Source: JABWBR01 sp036741235 (GTDB taxonomy: Bacteria > Bacteroidota > Bacteroidia > Chitinophagales > Saprospiraceae). Taken from it: a DNA stretch of 45,363 bases. Position numbers and translations under genes: made by a program. Under the pieces are notes generated by a model. The model worked only from the letters and a program-made list of their open reading frames with translations, was not told where the DNA came from and did no database searches. The stretch is from positions 1-45,363 of the forward strand of contig DAINSQ010000014.1 of NCBI GenBank assembly GCA_036741235.1, written 5' to 3'. How positions within the stretch are numbered: position 1 is the stretch's first letter; the number at the start of each line of letters is the position of its first letter. This document shows, piece by piece, positions 40,999 through 45,363 of this stretch.

Positions 40999-42333
40999 AT
41001 GACCCTCCCCGATTTCATGCAAACGCAATTATTCCGCTTCGGCGACCTGATCGTTACCGTTGGAGACGTTGTAGCTGGGGGCTTAGCCCTTATCGCTATC
41101 ATGATCGCCGGTTATTGGCTGATGACCACGCTATTACCTCGTTTTTTCAAGGGGTCGCGCGTAGATGCCCCCGACAGGCGCCGCATCAGATTGTCGGCGA
41201 TATTGGCGCTGTTATTCCTGATTGTCATGGCCGTTATGCGCAGCTCGGGTATCAACCCCGAGTTGTGGCGCGTTGGCGAGCGGGTGCTTCGTTTGTCGCT
41301 GGTAGCTGAAGTATTGTTTATCCTGCAATTGGCCCGGCTGCTCGACACCATGATCGAGGTGATCCTGTCGAAAAAGTACAAGCGGCGTCACCAACAGGAT
41401 GGGGTCGTAGAAGCGCGCAGCACGCGGGTGGCGCGGCCTTTGTTGTATACCTTGGCCTTGTTACTGCTCGTGCAGCAATTGGGACTCAATTTTACCCTGT
41501 TTTCGTTTAAAAGCGGCGGCGACGTCATCGAATTTAAATTATCAAAAATCATAATCGCCGCTGCAGTAGTCTTCGGCGCTCGCCTGGTTTACTGGTTTAT
41601 TACCCAATTAGCGCTGTACACCTACTACCGGCGCCACCGCATCAACGAAGGCTCGCGTTATGCCGCAAACCGGTTGCTAGCCTATTTTATTTATACGGTG
41701 GCGGCGCTGATGGCCCTGGAAATGCTGGGCGTGCGCCTTACGGTGATCTGGGGCGGAGCCGCAGCCTTGCTTGTCGGCATCGGCCTGGGCCTGCAACAAA
41801 CCTTTAATGACCTCATCTGCGGTATTATCCTGCTTTTTGAAAGAACGGTCGAAGTAGGCGATGTTGTGGAAATGGACGGCATGGTGGGCTCGGTCAGGCA
41901 AATCGGATTGCGCACCTCCCTGGTCGAAACCCGCGATAATGTTACGGTCATTGTGCCCAACTCCATGCTCATCACTGACAAGGTGATCAATTGGAGTCAT
42001 TTCGACGATAAAGCCCGCTACAGGCTTGGCGTGGGGGTGGCCTATGGAACGGACACCCAGCTCGTCAGGCAGTTGCTGCTCGATATAGTCAATGCCAACG
42101 ACTCCATACTGGCGGAACCAGTGCCCATTGTACGATTGGTTGAGTTTGGAGAATCTTCACTCGACTTTGAGGTGTTGTTCTGGACCAGAGACCTCCTCGA
42201 AATTGAAAATATTCGCAGCGATATCCGATTTGAAATTGACCGGCTTTTTCGCGAGCACCAAATTTCTATTCCCTTTCCGCAACGGGATGTATGGGTGAAG
42301 GAATTGCCTCTAATACCTCCTGCCGATAAGTAA
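40999..42333 (+). CDS. MscS-family mechanosensitive channel
   Basis: Protein of 444 residues from the ATG at 40999. The open frame extends 38 codons upstream, but that part only translates the array as repeated TTYNLQ. Small-conductance channel that releases solutes on hypo-osmotic shock. About five N-terminal helices (VVAGGLALIAIMIAGYWLM, ILALLFLIVMAVMR, RPLLYTLALLLLVQQL, IIIAAAVVFGARLVYWFI, LLAYFIYTVAALMALEML), then the pore-lining TM3 (VIWGGAAALLVGIGLGLQQ) and the beta domain FERTVEVGDVVEMDGMVGSV, VPNSMLITDKVINWS. The 3' end overlaps the opposite plsC-like gene by 68 bases. Confidence 0.92.
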   Translation: MTLPDFMQTQLFRFGDLIVTVGDVVAGGLALIAIMIAGYWLMTTLLPRFFKGSRVDAPDRRRIRLSAILALLFLIVMAVMRSSGINPELWRVGERVLRLSLVAEVLFILQLARLLDTMIEVILSKKYKRRHQQDGVVEARSTRVARPLLYTLALLLLVQQLGLNFTLFSFKSGGDVIEFKLSKIIIAAAVVFGARLVYWFITQLALYTYYRRHRINEGSRYAANRLLAYFIYTVAALMALEMLGVRLTVIWGGAAALLVGIGLGLQQTFNDLICGIILLFERTVEVGDVVEMDGMVGSVRQIGLRTSLVETRDNVTVIVPNSMLITDKVINWSHFDDKARYRLGVGVAYGTDTQLVRQLLLDIVNANDSILAEPVPIVRLVEFGESSLDFEVLFWTRDLLEIENIRSDIRFEIDRLFREHQISIPFPQRDVWVKELPLIPPADK

Positions 42334-43594
42334 CGATGGCATCGGCCAGCGCCGGATTGCTTCGGTGCAGGTTGCGCCAGCGCATCCATTGACGCATGTG
42401 CCCCAGCCTTTTGGCATAAATACGCGCCCACCAGCCGAAGGGCGCCAGACTCAGCAAATACAACAGCGGCCAGGGCGATGGCAATAGCCAGGCCGCCAGA
42501 CGGTATTGCAAGTAATAAAATAAAGGAAAGGTGAGTACGCCAAAAGATATCTTGACGGTAGAGTCGTAACCCACGTAAAATTTGAACACCTTAACGAGCC
42601 ATGCCGGAATACTGGCAGGCAGCCAATTGTTTATCCAGCCCCATACATACGTCGGCCATGCCAGTACCAACAAGGCTTTATCTGTCCATTTCGGGTGGCG
42701 CTTCTGGATGATGCGCTGCATAGCTTCCGGTAAAATACCAGCCTGAGACAGCGCTCCGGCATATGCAACTACTTTTTTTTCCAGGTGGTGATACGCGCTG
42801 AGATCGCTTTTTTTCAGCAATCGAAGGTCGCTGATGAGCTGGCGGGTTTTGTAAAAACGATCAGCCGCACTCAGGTTGATGGGTAAAAAATACTCCAATT
42901 GCCGTACCAGACTGTCTTCTCGGTCATCATGCGTATCGATGATCAGTTCGCGCAACCGGTCTGTCAGGTCAGCCGTCATGCGACGCACAGCCTCCACGGG
43001 GTCGCTAAGGTACAAATCGCCGTAGTCGCTGACCCTGAGGTGCTCGCCCGCCACCAGCGTCACCTTGCTGCCCGAGTGGTCGGGGCGGTCGTAGTTGATG
43101 CCGACAGGCAAAATGGTTATGCCCGCATTAAATAAAGCCGCCTTTTCTGCTGAAAGCGTAATACGAGCAGTGCCGGTGCGCAGCGGCCGCAGTTTGCGCT
43201 CGATATAGCTGCTGCCCTCCGGGGCGATATACATGACGCCGCCGCCCAGCAGGTGTTTTTCACAGCGTTCGAATGACTCGTTGTTGTCGATGGTCAGCTT
43301 GGTATAATCCGTTTGCCGCTGGATGGGCACGCAATACAGCGTATCAAACAACCAGGCCATAAAGCGATTGCTGTACAGACTGGCATTGGCCAGGAAAAAT
43401 ACCTGGCGGTTGACGTTGGCTGCGGGTAAAATAGCGTCCAGCATGGTATTGGGATGATTCGACACCACAATTGCGGGGTTGTCAAACTTCATGTAGTGCG
43501 GGTTGACGATTACCGTTTCGGGATAATATACTTTGAGCGCCAGCCTGATAATTTGCTTGAGAACGGCATAAAGGCCGCGTAGAAATGGGTTCAA
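42266..43594 (-). CDS. PlsC-like lysophospholipid acyltransferase
   Basis: Protein of about 442 residues. I choose the TTG at 43594 (TLNPFLRGLYAVLKQI), two bases after the lpxK stop; reading further upstream gives only the antisense of lpxK codons. Acyl transfer to glycerol phosphate or lysophosphatidate at the inner membrane. Motifs: VVSNHPNTMLDAI (block I, with one residue more between His and Asp than the classic form), MYIAPEGSSYIE (block III), ILPVGINYDRP (block IV). The C-terminal half has helices (VLAWPTYVWGWI, FPLFYYLQYRLAAWLL). Part of an operon with lpxK; the last 68 bases overlap mscS tail to tail. Confidence 0.85.
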   Translation of the reverse strand: MNPFLRGLYAVLKQIIRLALKVYYPETVIVNPHYMKFDNPAIVVSNHPNTMLDAILPAANVNRQVFFLANASLYSNRFMAWLFDTLYCVPIQRQTDYTKLTIDNNESFERCEKHLLGGGVMYIAPEGSSYIERKLRPLRTGTARITLSAEKAALFNAGITILPVGINYDRPDHSGSKVTLVAGEHLRVSDYGDLYLSDPVEAVRRMTADLTDRLRELIIDTHDDREDSLVRQLEYFLPINLSAADRFYKTRQLISDLRLLKKSDLSAYHHLEKKVVAYAGALSQAGILPEAMQRIIQKRHPKWTDKALLVLAWPTYVWGWINNWLPASIPAWLVKVFKFYVGYDSTVKISFGVLTFPLFYYLQYRLAAWLLPSPWPLLYLLSLAPFGWWARIYAKRLGHMRQWMRWRNLHRSNPALADAIVTYRQEVLEAIPSPIHPVAERE

Positions 43595-43596
43595 GG

Positions 43597-44664
43597 TTAC
43601 GCTTTGAAGTTTAACAGAAAATCTTTGATATCGTGGTCGAATCGGGGGCCGTCGGCATCGTGGAAGGCCACTTCTATCGGCAGTGCAAATATAGGCAACG
43701 CATGGTCCGCAAAAAAGTCGCGGTGCATTTCCAGCCTGACGGCGTCTTTTTCCGTCGTGAGCACAATTTTTCGGGGGGCAGAGAGGGCCTTGTAGGCGCG
43801 CACCAGGTTTTCCACGTCGTCGGCATCGAAATAGTGGTGGTCTTCGTATTCCAATACATGCGCTACGGCAACGCTGTCGGCCAGGTAAGCCATGAGATAA
43901 TCGGAGTTGGCAATGGCGCAAATCAGCAATACCTCCAGGTCGGGTTGCAACGGCGCCGCCACGGAGGGCTCAAAAATGTGATAGGGCGTGCCGTAGCGAT
44001 AGTAAGAAAAATAAAGTCGCTGGTGCGGCAGCGGTTCTATCTCCTGGGCCATGGCCGTCCGCTGATCGGCGGTTAACACCGGCGGGCATTTGGTGACGAT
44101 GATCATGTCGGCGCGTTCATATGCGGCGCGCCATTCGCGCAGTCGCCCCGCCGGCAGCAGGTAATCGCGGGTAAAAGGTTTACCGAATTCCGTCAGCAGA
44201 ATATTCAAGCCCGGCTGTACTGCCCTGTGTTGGAAAGCGTCGTCGAGCAAGATGAGCTGTATTTCCGGGGCGCGGCCCAGTATACGGGGAATGGCAAAAG
44301 CCCTGTTTTCACCCACGGTGACCATGACATCGGGGAATTTCCGCTTGAATTGCAGGGGTTCATCGCCGGTGTCTTCGGCGCTCATGTCTTCTTTCACTAC
44401 CAAAAAGCCGGTAGTTTTGCGCCGGTAGCCCCTGCTCAGCGTAGCGATCTCGATGTAGTCTTTGAGCAAGCGCAAAAGGTATTCAATGTGCGGGGTTTTA
44501 CCGGAGCCGCCCACCGACAGGTTGCCCACCGATATGACTGGCAGGTTGAAATGTACCGACTTCAGCAGCCCGACGCGATAGAAGAAATTGCGCAGCCCCA
44601 CCGCTATGCCGTATAGCAGCGCAAAAGGCGACAATAGTATTTTGACAAGCCATTCCTGTAACAT
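43597..44664 (-). CDS. lpxK: Tetraacyldisaccharide 4'-kinase
   Basis: Protein of 355 residues from the ATG at 44664 (MLQEWLVKILLSPFALLYG), rather than the longer start at 44700. It adds the 4'-phosphate to lipid A precursor at the inner membrane, so the cell makes LPS. N-terminal membrane helix, ATP-binding loop VISVGNLSVGGSGKTP, ATLSRGYRRKTTGF, and LLDDAFQHRAVQPGLNILL, all typical. A good promoter (44670-44700) ends right before the ATG, and the plsC-like gene follows by two bases. Confidence 0.94.
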   Translation of the reverse strand: MLQEWLVKILLSPFALLYGIAVGLRNFFYRVGLLKSVHFNLPVISVGNLSVGGSGKTPHIEYLLRLLKDYIEIATLSRGYRRKTTGFLVVKEDMSAEDTGDEPLQFKRKFPDVMVTVGENRAFAIPRILGRAPEIQLILLDDAFQHRAVQPGLNILLTEFGKPFTRDYLLPAGRLREWRAAYERADMIIVTKCPPVLTADQRTAMAQEIEPLPHQRLYFSYYRYGTPYHIFEPSVAAPLQPDLEVLLICAIANSDYLMAYLADSVAVAHVLEYEDHHYFDADDVENLVRAYKALSAPRKIVLTTEKDAVRLEMHRDFFADHALPIFALPIEVAFHDADGPRFDHDIKDFLLNFKA

Positions 44665-44669
44665 AGCGG

Positions 44670-44700
44670 CAAAGGTAAGGTTATGCAGGCAAGCGGTCAA
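44670..44700 (-). promoter_or_regulatory. Promoter of lpxK, probably leaderless
   Basis: Read leftward: TTG (44700-44698), 20-base spacer, TACCTTTG (44677-44670), then CCGCT and the ATG of lpxK (44664-44662). With the usual distance the transcript would begin at or within five bases of the start codon. Confidence 0.5.
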
Positions 44701-44783
44701 GCGGGAGGGCGGTATTCACTGCGAAAAATCATTGGAATGACGCACACTGATGCTTATTTTGTAGCGATAAATAAACGCCGCCC

Positions 44784-45266
44784 ATGTCAACAACTGATCT
44801 ACGCCCCCGTTTTCAGCAGTTTGTGGCTATGCCGCCGGCCGAAGTACAACGCCGCCTGCAATCTGCGCTCGATGCGCACAAAGACCACGTAAGAGGTTCA
44901 GTGTATGAGCAATACGCCGTATTGTCCATCCCGGTTGAGGAGCAACACTTCTGGTCGCCCCGCCTTACCATTACAATTGAAGCCAGAGAAGGCGGCTGTA
45001 TGCTACGCGGATTGTTCGGCCCCCAGCCCTCTATCTGGCTGATGTTTGTTTTCGGCTACGGCATTATCGGCTTTATTTGTATGGTGGCGGCTATTATCGG
45101 GTTTTCACGTATGAGCCTGGGAATGTCGGCCTATGAGTTGTGGATTTTACCCGTCGGCGCCGTATTAGCCGCCGTTATGTATGCCGGCGCCCAAGCCGGC
45201 CAACGCCTGGGCAGGGAGGAGATGGAACGCATTTATGTGTTTATGGGGCAGGCACTGGCGGAGTGA
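44784..45266 (+). CDS. Membrane protein of unknown function
   Basis: Protein of 160 residues from an ATG at 44784. N-terminal soluble part (1-80; FQQFVAMPPAEVQRRLQSALDAH, HFWSPRLTITIEAREGGCMLRGLFGPQ), then two membrane helices (SIWLMFVFGYGIIGFICMVAAIIGF, YELWILPVGAVLAAVMYAGA), and a short C-terminus (QRLGREEMERIYVFMGQALAE). No known family is recognised. It is divergent from lpxK and is followed at once by a 7-nt array. Confidence 0.7.
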   Translation: MSTTDLRPRFQQFVAMPPAEVQRRLQSALDAHKDHVRGSVYEQYAVLSIPVEEQHFWSPRLTITIEAREGGCMLRGLFGPQPSIWLMFVFGYGIIGFICMVAAIIGFSRMSLGMSAYELWILPVGAVLAAVMYAGAQAGQRLGREEMERIYVFMGQALAE

Positions 45267-45267
45267 G

Positions 45268-45337
45268 TTGTGGGTTGTAAGTTGTAGGTTGTAGGTTGTA
45301 GGTTGTAGGTTGTAGGTTGTAGGTTGTAGGTTGTAGG
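45268..45337 (+). repeat. 7-nt array (TTGTAGG)n after the last gene
   Basis: TTGTGGG, TTGTAAG, then eight perfect TTGTAGG units, starting one base after the stop codon of the preceding gene. Same family as 7401 and 40829. Whatever gene lies to the right is outside the window. Confidence 0.95.
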
Positions 45338-45363
45338 TTTGTGTTTGCCTAAAATAGCTTGAC

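Noticed and set aside
1..45363. tRNA, rRNA, riboswitch or origin of replication
   Set aside because: I looked in all gaps and saw no cloverleaf, rRNA-like segment, known riboswitch core or DnaA-box cluster; a covariance-model search would be needed to exclude small RNAs.

Overview
The window is a bacterial chromosome segment from a member of the Bacteroidota, most likely a Saprospiria-type organism. This rests on content rather than any database match. Several secreted proteins end in the type IX secretion (T9SS type A) sorting domain. DUF6029/Omp28-like, ELWxxDGT-repeat and lone LytTR membrane proteins are present. Shine-Dalgarno sites are rare, and several promoters fit the Bacteroidota form TTTG/TTG, spacer, TAnnTTTG. 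Two N-gaps (3890-3918 and 6980-6989) show it is a draft contig or metagenome bin.

Layout. 0-2.2 kb: two secreted hypotheticals and a small HTH protein. 2.7-5.9 kb: a large cell-surface protein joining a zinc metallopeptidase, a PD40 propeller and a beta-barrel. 5.9-8.4 kb: a leftward operon (small membrane protein, RluA-type pseudouridine synthase, rsmG, coaX). 8.6-13.4 kb: two T9SS-exported adhesin-like proteins with visible composition mosaics. 13.7-18.6 kb: an operon of an MFS transporter and a 1223-residue lipoprotein joining DUF6797-like, cytochrome c, PA14, sorbosone-dehydrogenase-like propeller and DUF1080 (3-keto-disaccharide hydrolase) modules. 18.8-20.9 kb: Prc/Tsp protease. 21.0-32.1 kb: a tightly packed leftward run of seven genes (response regulator, TPR histidine kinase with a frameshift, barrel, trypsin-like protease, tail-collar protein, giant ELWxxDGT protein, T9SS protein) that looks like one self-regulated surface locus. 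32.2-33.7 kb: intradiol dioxygenase lipoprotein and a LytTR membrane regulator. 33.9-37.9 kb: a barrel gene broken by an amber codon, a TlpA-like thioredoxin, and a DUF6029-Omp28 pair. 37.9-40.8 kb: kynurenine 3-monooxygenase between two membrane-protein genes. 41.0-45.3 kb: MscS channel, PlsC-like acyltransferase, lpxK and a small membrane protein.

The most unusual structure is non-coding. Arrays of 7-nt units (CCTACAA / CCGACAA on the coding strand) sit directly against the start codons of mscS and rsmG, form a giant inverted array between two divergent genes, and recur at the right end. Other arrays with a different 7-nt or 8-nt unit, plus several unrelated perfect palindromes, fill the ends of genes. 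I know of no function for these arrays. The seven-gene surface operon and the one-chain sugar-oxidising lipoprotein are the best protein-level candidates for an undescribed system.
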